Positions 25,498-34,653 of a DNA stretch of 64,000 nucleotides are shown here, one piece after another. The stretch is from contig CAYUPI010000013.1 in NCBI GenBank assembly GCA_964446585.1, positions 65,855-129,854 of the forward strand, given 5' to 3'. Each line of letters starts with the position of its first letter. The stretch's first letter is position 1. The stretch comes from CAYUPI01 sp964446585. Lineage in GTDB: Bacteria > Verrucomicrobiota > Verrucomicrobiia > Limisphaerales > UBA8199. The position numbers and the translations under genes were made by a program. The notes under the pieces are model-generated. The model was given only the letters and a program-made list of their open reading frames with translations. It was not told the origin of the DNA and made no database searches.

Positions 25498-25674
25498 TTA
25501 GTGCTCCACCTGCGGCTCGGCCTTTCTCGCGGGCTGCTTCTTCGGCCCGGCACCGGTCAACCCGTGCTTGTAGCTATCGTAGAGCTTCTGCTTGACCCAC
25601 CGGACGATTGCCTCCGTATCCCCAGTGGCGAGCACTTTCCGGAGGTCTGCTTCGAACTCTTGCATATATCCCAT
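25498..25674 (-). CDS. 58-residue protein upstream of GDWGD copy 2
   Basis: A short ORF beginning MGYMQEFEADLRKVLATGD and continuing EAIVRWVKQKLYDSYKHGL, ending KKQPARKAEPQVEH at TAA. Two in-frame ATGs (25674, 25665). The helical, amphipathic first half and basic Pro/Lys tail look like a real small protein, and the five-base spacing to the next gene supports cotranscription. No family recognised. The gap 25675-26037 to its right holds no gene I can support; it contains CCCCGAAAGGGG followed by a T-run (25987-26011), possibly a terminator or attenuator before the VirD4-type gene. Confidence 0.55.
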   Translation of the reverse strand: MGYMQEFEADLRKVLATGDTEAIVRWVKQKLYDSYKHGLTGAGPKKQPARKAEPQVEH

Positions 25675-26037
25675 ATGAGTAGAGTGGTATTAGTTTATTC
25701 GACCTTTATGCGTGGCGGCTTTCGTTCGCCGTCCGCGCTCTCGCCGCACCCGCAGCGGTCAAGGTGGAGGCGCAGCACTACCTTGACGGCGTAGGGTATA
25801 ATGAAGAGAGGGCGACGGCGAACGAGAGGGTGGGAAGCAGGGGATATGCATTCTCGTTCGGCGTCAACAAACTTCAGAGTCATCCAATGACTCGGAAATC
25901 CAAGCAAGCCTATTACCTGAGCGGCTCGCAACTAACGTATGTCGCTCACCGCGCACGCGGGCAAGGGAAGGGCAGCACCACACACACCCCGAAAGGGGAG
26001 AAGCATTTTTTCTTGCGGAGTAGGCTTGCTTGGAACC

Positions 26038-27306
26038 ATGGAGGAAGACATTCGCTACATCGGGCGGTGTGAGATGTGGGGCGGCGAGCAGCCGTGCGGT
26101 CTTCGCATGGCCGACCGCCGTCATCACCTCTACGTCGTCGGGAAAACCGGCTCGGGAAAAACCACGCTTCTGCGGAACCTCATCATTCAAGACATCGCAG
26201 CCGGCCACGGTGTGGGACTCCTCGATCCGCATGGAGATTTGGCGCACGAGTTGTTGGATCATATCCCAGCATGGCGGACTGATGACGTGGTCTATTTCAA
26301 TCCGGCGGACCTGGAGTTTCCGATGAGCTTCAACCTGCTCCACCGGGTCCCGCCTGAGCGCCGACACCTCGTCGCCTCCGGCCTCGTCGGTGCGTTTAAA
26401 TCCATATGGCGGGACTCGTGGGGGCCGCGCCTCGAATACATTCTCTACGCGACAGTGGCGGCGCTCCTCGACTGCGAGAACACGAGTCTCCTGGGAATCC
26501 AGCGGATGCTTGCTGACCAGCGATACCGCGCTTGGGTCGTAAAGCAGGTAAAGGACCCCGTCGTCCGCGCCTTCTGGCTCACCGAGTTTGAGGCGTGGCG
26601 GGAGCAGTTCCGAACGGAAGCAATTGCGCCGGTGCAAAACAAAGTGGGCCAGCTGCTTATGGCAGCTCCGATCCGGAACATCCTGGGCCAGGTAAGCCGA
26701 AAAATTGACGCTCGGTTCATGATGGACAATCGACGCATCTTCATTGCGAATCTCTCAAAAGGGAAGCTTGGCGAGGAGAAAGCTAACCTCCTCGGCTCGT
26801 TGCTGGTGACACAATTTCAACTGGCCGCATTGGACCGTGGTGACATCCCGGAAGGGGACCGGGAAGATTTCTTCCTCTTCATTGATGAGTTCCATAATTT
26901 CACAACCGATTCGTTCGCGGGCATTCTTGCTGAGGCACGCAAGTATCGGTTGTGTCTGTCGTTGAGTCACCAATACCTTGACCAGGTGACGCCCGAAATC
27001 CGAAAGGCAGTGTTTGGCAACGTTGGAAGCATCGTCGCGTTCCGGGTCGGATACGCCGATGCGGAAATTTTGGAGGAAGAATTCAGCCATGCGTTCCACG
27101 CCGGCGAATTCATAGACCTGAACCGGTACGAAGCAATTGTAAAGCTGGCCCAGGACGACCGCACAGAAAGTCATCGTGCGAAAACCATGCCTCCGATAGA
27201 GCACCATTGCGGATGTCGAGACAACATCATCCGGCGTTCGCGCGAAAAGTATGCAACGCCGCGGACCTTGGTGGAGAGGAAGATTGACCGCTGGCTGCGG
27301 CGATAA
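26038..27306 (+). CDS. VirD4/TraG-type conjugative coupling ATPase (copy 1)
   Basis: 422 residues. Walker A VVGKTGSGKTTLLRNLIIQD lies near residue 40, followed by GLLDPHGDLAHELLD and NPADLEFPMSFNLL. Walker B FFLFIDEFHNF and then LAEARKYRLCLSLSHQYLDQ near residue 300 are typical of TraD/VirD4 and related DNA-pumping ATPases. No N-terminal transmembrane segments are visible, so it would be a soluble coupling-type ATPase. The ATG at 26038 lacks a clear ribosome binding site. It is not next to other transfer genes, and a second such ATPase lies at 31114-32742. Confidence 0.85.
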   Translation: MEEDIRYIGRCEMWGGEQPCGLRMADRRHHLYVVGKTGSGKTTLLRNLIIQDIAAGHGVGLLDPHGDLAHELLDHIPAWRTDDVVYFNPADLEFPMSFNLLHRVPPERRHLVASGLVGAFKSIWRDSWGPRLEYILYATVAALLDCENTSLLGIQRMLADQRYRAWVVKQVKDPVVRAFWLTEFEAWREQFRTEAIAPVQNKVGQLLMAAPIRNILGQVSRKIDARFMMDNRRIFIANLSKGKLGEEKANLLGSLLVTQFQLAALDRGDIPEGDREDFFLFIDEFHNFTTDSFAGILAEARKYRLCLSLSHQYLDQVTPEIRKAVFGNVGSIVAFRVGYADAEILEEEFSHAFHAGEFIDLNRYEAIVKLAQDDRTESHRAKTMPPIEHHCGCRDNIIRRSREKYATPRTLVERKIDRWLRR

Positions 27307-27360
27307 GAAATCGCAGCACTGGTGATTGCCAACAGCGGGGAAGCGCGACAACGCCCATGA

Positions 27361-27582
27361 CTAAAGTTTGGCCAAAAGCTTCCACGCACGGATGCGTAAT
27401 CCCTTGGCGATTTTGACGAGCGTGTCGATGCTTGCGGCTTTCTCTCCCCGCTCCAATTCTCCCACGTAATTGTGGTGCAAGTCGGCCTTCTCGGCGAGTT
27501 CTTCAATGCTCAGGCCTGCTCGTTTGCGATATTTGCGAATCGCCTGACCGAGTACTTCGCGATGTTCCAGCTTTGCTGGCAT
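27361..27582 (-). CDS. small XRE-family helix-turn-helix regulator (paralogue of 19446)
   Basis: 73 residues: VLGQAIRKYRKRAGLSIEEL, then AEKADLHHNYVGELERGEKA and IDTLVKIAKGLRIRAWKLL, one Cro/CI HTH. It resembles the regulator at 19446-19667 along its whole length. It is divergent from the Kelch/lipase-like gene, with two palindromes in between, and so probably regulates it. ATG 27582 is used; ATG 27591 is also possible. The last genes on either side are convergent. Confidence 0.9.
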   Translation of the reverse strand: MPAKLEHREVLGQAIRKYRKRAGLSIEELAEKADLHHNYVGELERGEKAASIDTLVKIAKGLRIRAWKLLAKL

Positions 27583-27644
27583 GGCCCGCAACGGAAGCAG
27601 GAACCCCGAAAACTAACCACCGTCGTTAGACTGTCCGGCGCGTA

Positions 27645-27721
27645 TTTTGTGCTTGCAAATCAAGTACAAAAGCACAGAATGCCAACATTAATCCAAATTG
27701 GAGTCCAAAGATTTTGGACTC
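27645..27721. promoter_or_regulatory. two palindromic operator candidates before the Kelch/lipase gene
   Basis: TTTTGTGCTTG (27645-27655) and CAAGTACAAAA (27661-27671) form an inverted repeat with one mismatch and a 5-bp spacer. GAGTCCAAA (27701-27709) and TTTGGACTC (27713-27721) form a perfect 9-bp inverted repeat, 35 bp before the ATG at 27756. Both are suitable operators for the divergent XRE protein; the second could alternatively be an mRNA hairpin. Confidence 0.45.
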
Positions 27722-27755
27722 AAAACAACGGAAAACGACTTCGTTCTTCCGGGTT

Positions 27756-30419
27756 ATGAAGAGTTTGTTTCTAAAGACTGCCTTCTTTCTCCTCCTGATC
27801 GGTGTGCTATCTGCCGACGGGCAGTCTTGTGGTAGTTGGGTTGAGAGGCATCCTTCCGCCGCACCCCCTGCACGACACGGGCACGCAATGGCATATGATT
27901 CGCTGCATAAACAAATCCTCATGTTCGGCGGCTGTTGCAACTACCTCGATACTTGGACATGGGATGGCACATCATGGACACAAAACTTTCCTTCCTCTCA
28001 ACCCTCATCCAGTTGTGAATTGGCAATGGTTTATGATGAAGCCCATTCGCGCGTGGTGCTTTTCGGAGGGGGCGTCTGCGGCACTGGAGATCCGTCTGAA
28101 ACATGGCTCTGGGACGGAGTGAACTGGTCATTAGCATCGCCGGCGACGAGCCCGCCGGGAAGAGAACTCCACGCTTTGGCGTACGATTCGAAAAGGGGCC
28201 AGGTCGTTTTGTTCGGCGGAGTCGTTGGCGGCAGTTTGTCGAATGACACGTGGGTCTGGGAGGGTAATACTTGGACGCAGAAGTTTCCTGCCCATAGCCC
28301 CCCACCAAGCGCCTCTTTCGCCATGTCTGGTGACCCCATGCACGGGGATGTGGTTCTTTTTCGCAGCGACACATGGCTGTGGGATGGGACCGACTGGACC
28401 CAGGCCTCACCAGGGACACAGCCTCCATCAACACCAAGCGCTGCCATGGTGTACGATGCGAGTCGGGGGAGAATAGTTTACTTCAACGAAAGGTGCGAGG
28501 CTTGGCTCTGGGACGGGTCGAACTGGGCCGAGGACTGCTCAAGCACTAGTCCGGTCCCCGCGGAAAGATATTATTTTGCGGCGGCGTACGACGCCGCTCG
28601 AAGCCAGGCTGTTATGTTTGGTGGTCGAAGGAGGTCTGATGGTGTTATCCTCGGCGACACATGGGAGTTTTCTTACATGATTGAACCCGTGATTGTTTCC
28701 CAACCCACGAATCAATTCGCAGCGCCTGGCACCAACGTCGTTTTTCGGGTAAGCGCTGTTGGAACTCCGCCGTTAAGTTATCAATGGCGTTTCAACGGCG
28801 TGAGTATTGCGGGCGCAACTAATTCGGCGATCACAGTGACGAATGTGGGATGGTCGGATTCGGGGGCGTATGACGTCGTGGTCGCAAATGGCTATGGTTC
28901 GAAAGTCAGCGCGGGTGCAACCTTGACGGTGCTGTCAGCCCCGGCCGAGGTGACGCCACCGACGACCCCACCGACGTATGACAATTTGCCTGCAAAGGAA
29001 CAAGGCAAAGACAGTCTGGTTGTCGTCACGCACGGGTGGCAGCCAAAATGTCCGATTTCGCCAGAGACATGCCTTGTCCCTTGCGGTCCACCCGACGTGG
29101 GTTGGGTAGATGCGATGGTTACCCGCATCGCAGCTAACATTCCCGGCAACTGGACTGTCTTTCCACTGTATTGGACGAATGAACCCAGTGAACCCAGTGC
29201 ATGGACACATTCTCCCAATGATGCGGCAGATAATGGATTGATTATTGGTGCGAAGTTCGGCAAAGCATTGGCTACTCAAAACTGGAATCGTATTCATCTG
29301 ATTGCGCACAGCGCCGGCTCAGGCTTAATTCAATATGCGGCCAAATGGATAAAAACGAATTCGCCAACGACGATCGTCCATACGACTTTCTTAGACCCTT
29401 ACTTGGATACCAGTGCGTGCGATCCAGCAAGAAATCTGACGCACAACTTTCTGGGTATATCTTCAGATTGGTCAGACAATTATATTTCCTCAATCATTGG
29501 GGGATCTCTCGACCATGCTTATAACGTCTGCGTAACGTCTATTGATCCCTATCTCTGCAAAGCACCTCCGTGTTGCGAGCTAGGGCTAGGCGCCCAAATT
29601 GTTTCCACAGGAGAAGAACACCAATGGGCACATCTGTTCTATTCACTAACCATTACAAGCAGCGATCCGCTGTATGAGGGTCACGGTTTTCCTTTCAGTC
29701 AAGAGGGCGGGAACTGGACGGTTTCAACTAATACTTATCGCCTAGGAAATAATCCTCACGTTCTCGGCTGCGACAAGGCAGTCACGCAAAACCAATATCC
29801 AACTGCGCCGAAAACGCCGGTTACCCTGAGTGCCGTCGCTTCAGCGTGGAGTTCGTCGGGCACAGTCCAACTTTATGATTCTGGAGCCGGTCTAACTAGC
29901 GGGTCTCCCGTGTGGCTTGCACTAGGAATCACTGTCACCAACACGATCAATTTCCTCACATTTGACACACAATTTTCCAGCCCACCGGATGCCCAAGGGT
30001 TGCTGTCCGTGACGTGGGATACCAACCGAATCGCTTTGATAGACGAGACCGCGGTGCTTGGCGGATTGCAGAGTTACACCGCGGCGTTGCCGGGAACGTT
30101 TACCGTTAGTGACCATGTGCTTGGGTTTCGTCTCGATCCTTACACGAACATCGCATCCAGCCTGATGGTGACGAATGTATCCTTTGGCTACGTCGGTTTG
30201 ACGAATCCACTGACGCTTAGCATCAATCCACCGACAAATCAGAGCGTGTCATTGTCACTGACTGCCCCCACGGGCTATACCTACCTTATTAAAGCCTCTA
30301 CGAATCTCGGTGATTGGGCAGACCTAGGGGTTGTGTTCAATACAAATGGCACAGTGACTTTTCCTGATTTTGATGCAACGAATTTCACCAAGCGGTTTTA
30401 TCGCGCGGTCGCCCCGTGA
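27756..30419 (+). CDS. secreted Kelch/Ig-like/lipase-like protein (element cargo)
   Basis: 887 residues with a signal peptide (LFLKTAFFLLLIGVLSADG). Residues about 30-320 are Kelch-type repeats (AMAYDSLHKQILMFGG, DTWTWDGTSWTQ, recurring). An Ig-like domain follows (PVIVSQPTNQFAAPGTN, LSYQWRFNGVSIAGATNSA). From about 425 an alpha/beta-hydrolase-like part has VVVTHGW and the nucleophile elbow IAHSAGSGLIQYA. The C-terminal ~70 residues carry the verrucomicrobial tail domain ending FTKRFYRAVAP. Probably exported and surface-attached; it may be an esterase/lipase with sugar- or protein-binding repeats. It is divergent from the XRE regulator at 27361. Confidence 0.9.
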   Translation: MKSLFLKTAFFLLLIGVLSADGQSCGSWVERHPSAAPPARHGHAMAYDSLHKQILMFGGCCNYLDTWTWDGTSWTQNFPSSQPSSSCELAMVYDEAHSRVVLFGGGVCGTGDPSETWLWDGVNWSLASPATSPPGRELHALAYDSKRGQVVLFGGVVGGSLSNDTWVWEGNTWTQKFPAHSPPPSASFAMSGDPMHGDVVLFRSDTWLWDGTDWTQASPGTQPPSTPSAAMVYDASRGRIVYFNERCEAWLWDGSNWAEDCSSTSPVPAERYYFAAAYDAARSQAVMFGGRRRSDGVILGDTWEFSYMIEPVIVSQPTNQFAAPGTNVVFRVSAVGTPPLSYQWRFNGVSIAGATNSAITVTNVGWSDSGAYDVVVANGYGSKVSAGATLTVLSAPAEVTPPTTPPTYDNLPAKEQGKDSLVVVTHGWQPKCPISPETCLVPCGPPDVGWVDAMVTRIAANIPGNWTVFPLYWTNEPSEPSAWTHSPNDAADNGLIIGAKFGKALATQNWNRIHLIAHSAGSGLIQYAAKWIKTNSPTTIVHTTFLDPYLDTSACDPARNLTHNFLGISSDWSDNYISSIIGGSLDHAYNVCVTSIDPYLCKAPPCCELGLGAQIVSTGEEHQWAHLFYSLTITSSDPLYEGHGFPFSQEGGNWTVSTNTYRLGNNPHVLGCDKAVTQNQYPTAPKTPVTLSAVASAWSSSGTVQLYDSGAGLTSGSPVWLALGITVTNTINFLTFDTQFSSPPDAQGLLSVTWDTNRIALIDETAVLGGLQSYTAALPGTFTVSDHVLGFRLDPYTNIASSLMVTNVSFGYVGLTNPLTLSINPPTNQSVSLSLTAPTGYTYLIKASTNLGDWADLGVVFNTNGTVTFPDFDATNFTKRFYRAVAP

Positions 30420-30430
30420 TACAGTAGCGG

Positions 30431-30808
30431 CTATTGCGGAGTGGATGCCCGGTTCCTTGTCGATTTTGCGTAGCGTATAGTTCCGCCAATCACCGCCCCT
30501 ACGACGAACCAAAATGCGACCGAAGGCATATCCACAAGAATGAAACCCACAGCGTGGGGGAGATTGCCGGGGCCAATAAATTTAATGGCCAGAGGAAATA
30601 CGGGAAGTATGAGAAGTGAGGCGATAAGCTCCACGTGCAAGAGGTGCGAGCACAGAGGCTGACCCTGCCACCATAGATAGCGCTCCCACCACGGAAAATT
30701 ATAAAGATTCGCTGGTTCGCACAATCTCTCTAAAGCAAAAATTACGAGTGTAAATGCCCCTCCAATGACGCCGCCTCTTAACCAGTAAGGCCACCGTTTC
30801 CAGATCAT
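30431..30808 (-). CDS. membrane protein, unknown function
   Basis: 125 residues with hydrophobic segments at about 11-28 (GGVIGGAFTLVIFALERL), 60-78 (LIASLLILPVFPLAIKFIG) and 88-110 (FILVDMPSVAFWFVVGAVIG). No family recognised. Convergent with the Kelch/lipase gene, only 11 bp from its stop. Confidence 0.6.
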   Translation of the reverse strand: MIWKRWPYWLRGGVIGGAFTLVIFALERLCEPANLYNFPWWERYLWWQGQPLCSHLLHVELIASLLILPVFPLAIKFIGPGNLPHAVGFILVDMPSVAFWFVVGAVIGGTIRYAKSTRNRASTPQ

Positions 30809-30889
30809 TGCTTTTCATCATAGCACATCAAGAACGCGAACTTATCCACAGCCGGGAAGCCTGGCGAGCGAACCTCCTTGCGTCGCAAA

Positions 30890-31177
30890 ATGCATCTTTT
30901 ACGACGGGAGAGTGGCAAAACGTTGATATTGTTGGCGAATTCGACTTTCACCGGAAGCGTTCAAGCCGTCGAATCCGCGGGGTCAATCTATCTGCTTTCC
31001 GCTGAAAGAGATGGCGACCGGGGACTTCTCATATGGACGGGGCACAACAGTCCCGAACGCCTTTTCCGCCCTGAACGTCGGTCGCCAAAATCTGATTATT
31101 ATGAGTTACGTCCTTATCGTGAACGTCGCCAGGCGATCGCTGGCTCTGCCCGAGCACCTTTGTATTTCAGGGCTTGA
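30890..31177 (+). CDS. doubtful small ORF in the gap before the second VirD4-type gene
   Basis: 95 residues; segments such as TFTGSVQAVESAGSIYLLSA and LLIWTGHNSPERLFRPERR look protein-like, but the last 20 codons overlap the convergent ATPase gene and no ribosome binding site is seen. A consensus DnaA box TTATCCACA is at 30841-30849 just upstream. Could be a gene relic. Confidence 0.25.
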   Translation: MHLLRRESGKTLILLANSTFTGSVQAVESAGSIYLLSAERDGDRGLLIWTGHNSPERLFRPERRSPKSDYYELRPYRERRQAIAGSARAPLYFRA

Positions 31178-32742
31178 GTGAGATTCTCTTCGATTTTCAA
31201 AAGAGCCCGGTCCACCTCCGCGGCGGGCAGGAAGCCGGCCATCAATTCCTCGGTGTAGCTTTGGAGGATCTCCGGTCTGACATACCAGTTTTTAACGAAC
31301 GGGGTAACCGCCGCGAGGGTTGGTTTGCCCGGCAGTCGAATCATAAAGTGACGTTGGTATTGCTCCATCAAGCGATCAGACAATTCCCAGAGACTCTCCT
31401 CAAGCGAGTATGGAGTAATGCTCGAAACTTCCTTGAAGGGTACTGGATAAAGAAAAGGTATGTCCGCCATACCTTCCTGAAAGCTCAGACCGTCGGCTTC
31501 TGTCTGGCTGGTTGAAGGAATCCACTCCTGTGCCGCCGGATCCCACGCTTGGCCGCTCGAAAGCGTCATCGCGCTCGATTGGCCGGAGCTGCACGAATAC
31601 ACCTTTTCACGAGTGTAAACGGGCCAGAATTTGGTTTGTTCAACGAGAAACTTGACCCGTTTCAGATCAATCTGCCCTGGGAAAATGTTCTCGGCGACGA
31701 GGCGCGCGTCGTCTCGGCTCAGACCGCCAAAGACGAGCTTGGTCCTGGCGTTCTGCATCGAAGCAAAAACCAGCGCATCGTCCTGGCGAAGCTGCTCCAG
31801 GTGCTGATGAAACAGAAAAAGATGAAGGCCATACTTGGCACTCTCGTTCAGCATTTTAGGAACGTCCGGCGTTAAGAAATTCTGGAATTCATCAATGATG
31901 AGGAAAAACGGGGTCGGTGCTCCCCCGCTCTCCGTCTGTCGGCGCCGCCTGACCACTTCCCAAACTTCATTGAGCAAAAGCGTTCCGATGAATCGACCTT
32001 GCTGTTCGGTCAGCCAGTCGGACGGCTGGAGATTCACAAGCAGGATTTTGCCGTTTTCAATGATTTCTTTGAGGTCAATGTTGTTTGTTGGAAGTCCCAT
32101 CACTCGCCGCAATGTGTCTGAAGAAAGGAAACGGAAGAGCTTATTCCACGTGCTTGAGGTCTTGTCCCAGAACTCCGTGACTCGTGGGAGTGAGTGCAAT
32201 TCCTGCCACTGCTCCCGAATCAATTGGTCGCGGATAGTGCCGGCAAGCTGTGCCCACATGCGCCTGTGCGACCACCGCAGTAGATAGGAGGCGACCTGGA
32301 TAGGTTGCTCCTGCTCCAGCAGGTAGTGATAGAAGCATTTGAGCCCCCGCTCCAGGAGAGGCGTCTCATCCGTGTTCGCCTGGCCCCACACCTTGATGGT
32401 GGCCTGGAGGCGGCGTTCCACCTGGACGCTGAGCTCGCCTTCGCCGCGGCGAAACGGATTGAAGCCGACCACATGGCCGGTCGAGGACGGATTGAGGAGG
32501 ATAATGTCACGATTGGGCTGGAGATAGGCAAGCCAGCGCAGCAAATCCTCATACAAAAAGCCGTGAGGATCGATGAGGCAAAATCCCTGCGCCTGGCGGA
32601 TAAGGTCACGGGCGATCCATTCAATGAGCTTGGACTTGCCGGTGCGGGAAGCGCCAACGCCGTGGACATGTGTTTGGAGAGCGTCAGGGCCAAACTCAAG
32701 GCGCTGGCCATCCTCTGCATAACCGATGAAGAGCGGGTTCAT
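31114..32742 (-). CDS. TraG/VirD4-type ATPase (copy 2)
   Basis: 542 residues. Its Walker A is HGVGASRTGKSKLIEW, a variant P-loop with Arg-Thr, near residue 30. It has FCLIDPHGFLYEDLLRW and NPFRRGEGE, a Walker B FFLIIDEFQNFLTPDVPK, then ESAKYGLHLFLFHQHLEQLR. The C-terminal 150 residues are specific. Such proteins pump DNA in conjugation or act as VirD4-like hexameric motors. Its ATG overlaps the stop of the membrane/coiled-coil gene (ATGA), making it the last gene of a left-reading cluster with primase and replication-relaxation genes. It shares only motifs with copy 1. Confidence 0.87.
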   Translation of the reverse strand: MNPLFIGYAEDGQRLEFGPDALQTHVHGVGASRTGKSKLIEWIARDLIRQAQGFCLIDPHGFLYEDLLRWLAYLQPNRDIILLNPSSTGHVVGFNPFRRGEGELSVQVERRLQATIKVWGQANTDETPLLERGLKCFYHYLLEQEQPIQVASYLLRWSHRRMWAQLAGTIRDQLIREQWQELHSLPRVTEFWDKTSSTWNKLFRFLSSDTLRRVMGLPTNNIDLKEIIENGKILLVNLQPSDWLTEQQGRFIGTLLLNEVWEVVRRRRQTESGGAPTPFFLIIDEFQNFLTPDVPKMLNESAKYGLHLFLFHQHLEQLRQDDALVFASMQNARTKLVFGGLSRDDARLVAENIFPGQIDLKRVKFLVEQTKFWPVYTREKVYSCSSGQSSAMTLSSGQAWDPAAQEWIPSTSQTEADGLSFQEGMADIPFLYPVPFKEVSSITPYSLEESLWELSDRLMEQYQRHFMIRLPGKPTLAAVTPFVKNWYVRPEILQSYTEELMAGFLPAAEVDRALLKIEENLTQALKYKGARAEPAIAWRRSR

Positions 32743-33479
32743 TTGTGCCCCTCCATGAGGTCGTTAATGGCAGCCTCGGCACGGCGGTCTATGGCTTTTT
32801 GAAGCACTGGGTCATGCTTGAACTTTTCCTTCTCTTCCTCGGCCCGCCGCCTGATTGCTTCCACGGTGCGAAGCGGGCTAAATAGCTTTTCGAGGTTGCG
32901 TTCAATAGCCTCCTGAGCCGCCGTTTTCGAAGTCTCTCCCTGTGGATACTTGAGGCGTTCGATTTCCCGCTCTGCCTTTTCCTTCTCCAGGCGGAGTTTA
33001 GTCAGTTCCATTTGGATTTTCGCTTTCTCGAGCTCCTCCTGGCAATCGGCCAGGTCGAGCTGCGCCTCCAGTTTTCTCGTCTCTAACGACTCCTTCGCTC
33101 CAACGCGCCGAAGTTGGCCCAAGGTTTCAAAGAACTTCACGTAATTCGCGTAAAGTTCTGTGAGCGCGACTGCGGTTTGCCTCTCCGCGCGAATTTTGAG
33201 CCGCTTTGGAGCGATTGCGTCGAACCACCAGAACCAGGGTCCATACTCGAAACGATGTATGGGCAACTTCGGCAAGCCCGGAATGAGGAGATACAGTCGT
33301 TCTGCTGTTTCCTGGAGCAGCCCGAAATCTCGCTTTTGTTGGGGAGTCATTGGGGGGAGTCTTGTGAGTCGGCGATGTTCAACGGCGTGCGTGACCAACC
33401 AGCCCGTCGCGCTGACTATGAGCGCGCCGGCGATCCCCCATCCGGTGGGCGGAAGGACCGTTTCTAAGAGAGAATTCAC
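32739..33479 (-). CDS. membrane-anchored coiled-coil protein of the transfer-like cluster
   Basis: 246 residues. One N-terminal hydrophobic segment (GWGIAGALIVSATGWLVTHAV, about residues 13-33) precedes a globular part with HRFEYGPWFWWFDAI. A long charged coiled coil follows (DCQEELEKAKIQMELTKLRL and EKEKAEREIERL, about residues 145-185). Coupled by ATGA to the ATPase gene downstream, and separated by three bases from the gene upstream, so it probably works with the ATPase at the membrane. No family recognised. Confidence 0.75.
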   Translation of the reverse strand: MNSLLETVLPPTGWGIAGALIVSATGWLVTHAVEHRRLTRLPPMTPQQKRDFGLLQETAERLYLLIPGLPKLPIHRFEYGPWFWWFDAIAPKRLKIRAERQTAVALTELYANYVKFFETLGQLRRVGAKESLETRKLEAQLDLADCQEELEKAKIQMELTKLRLEKEKAEREIERLKYPQGETSKTAAQEAIERNLEKLFSPLRTVEAIRRRAEEEKEKFKHDPVLQKAIDRRAEAAINDLMEGHK

Positions 33480-33482
33480 AAT

Positions 33483-34625
33483 TCAAAGCTTGGGTAAACG
33501 TGGCGTGTCCAAGCCAAAACGTGCGAGGGTTCGCGCCTCAAGCTGCGGGTCGTCGTCCTCCGGTCCTTGCCAGAAGTACGGAATGCCCGGTTGTGCTTCT
33601 TGGTAGCCGGGAAACCACGACAGCGGACGCGCCCAAACAATTTTTTGGTTTCCGTTAATGCTCTCGACAAGGAAAGTCGCGGCGCCGTTGTGCCAAACGA
33701 TACGGCCGTCCAGCTCCAAAACCACTTCTATCTTCAAGCCTTTGTAGCCGCGAGGGATTACTCGCTTGACGTTCCGAACCTCAGTTTCGGCGAAGAATCG
33801 AACCCAATTGGTGTCAGTGACGTAACGCTCTGTGTCGAAACCTGGGGCGACCACGTCGCGGAGCGTGTCCTGTCGTTTGGCCTTGGCGGCAAACATGAAT
33901 TTCCGCGCGAGTTGAATGGCGGTTTGTTCCTCGACGGCAAGCCATTCTGGATACCCCTCGTGGGCCCAGCTGTGATCCCACGTATGAAACCCGTTTGGCG
34001 GGACGTCGCTAAGGAGGAACTGGTTGTTGTCAAAGCGGAAGACGAGCACTTGAGCCTCCTCATTGAGAGGCTTAAACAATACCCGGACTCGCGCCTCATA
34101 GGAGTTTCTGGGCCGCTGAATGACTGCCTCCAGATAGTGAGCGCGATGCGTAAATGGCCTGCAAATGGCATCCAACCTTGCGTAATCAGCCAAGACTCTG
34201 GGGTCAATCACGCCTCGGAGCAGGTTGGGATTTCCTTGGTCCAAGGCCGCATAGATCTGTTGGAGGTTCGCCGAAATCACTTCCCGTGCCTCGGCAAGAG
34301 ATGGCATTACCGGCCGCGGGAGTTCTTTCGATCTGCTGGCGTGTTGCTGTCTCTCCCACCAAATGCGACCCCTGGAGATGCTCTGACGGAGGATTGAGAG
34401 GCCACGCTGAGTTAGCGTATAGCCGATGTTCCCAAGGAGGATGAGAAGCGCTATCCAGAAAATCGATGCGAATGAGCGTTTAAATCTCCGCAGCCTTTTG
34501 AAGGCTCTGAGGTCAGGATGCGGCTCGACAGGAAGCGGTGACACTGTGGCGTGGACATCGATCACCGGCAGCTCGCTTGGGAGCATCATCGATAGTTTTT
34601 GGTCTTGCATGCCGGGATTCAACAT
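33483..34625 (-). CDS. bitopic membrane protein with NTF2-like (VirB8-like?) external region
   Basis: 380 residues. A cytoplasmic N-terminus of ~50 residues, one membrane span (FASIFWIALLILLGNIGYTL), then a soluble part with two similar alpha+beta units. The first begins AREVISANLQQIYAALDQGN, the second AIQLARKFMFAAKAKRQDTL; both contain patterns of NTF2/SnoaL-like folds (helix, then curved sheet). VirB8 of type IV secretion has this topology, but similarity is structural guesswork. The frame also has a GTG at 34631 and an ATG at 34610. Confidence 0.7.
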   Translation of the reverse strand: MLNPGMQDQKLSMMLPSELPVIDVHATVSPLPVEPHPDLRAFKRLRRFKRSFASIFWIALLILLGNIGYTLTQRGLSILRQSISRGRIWWERQQHASRSKELPRPVMPSLAEAREVISANLQQIYAALDQGNPNLLRGVIDPRVLADYARLDAICRPFTHRAHYLEAVIQRPRNSYEARVRVLFKPLNEEAQVLVFRFDNNQFLLSDVPPNGFHTWDHSWAHEGYPEWLAVEEQTAIQLARKFMFAAKAKRQDTLRDVVAPGFDTERYVTDTNWVRFFAETEVRNVKRVIPRGYKGLKIEVVLELDGRIVWHNGAATFLVESINGNQKIVWARPLSWFPGYQEAQPGIPYFWQGPEDDDPQLEARTLARFGLDTPRLPKL

Positions 34626-34653
34626 TAGCACCGGTCAGAGCGGTGCCTTTGTG

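Noticed and set aside
25864..26637. 257-residue minus-strand ORF
   Set aside because: Shadow of the VirD4-type gene on the opposite strand.
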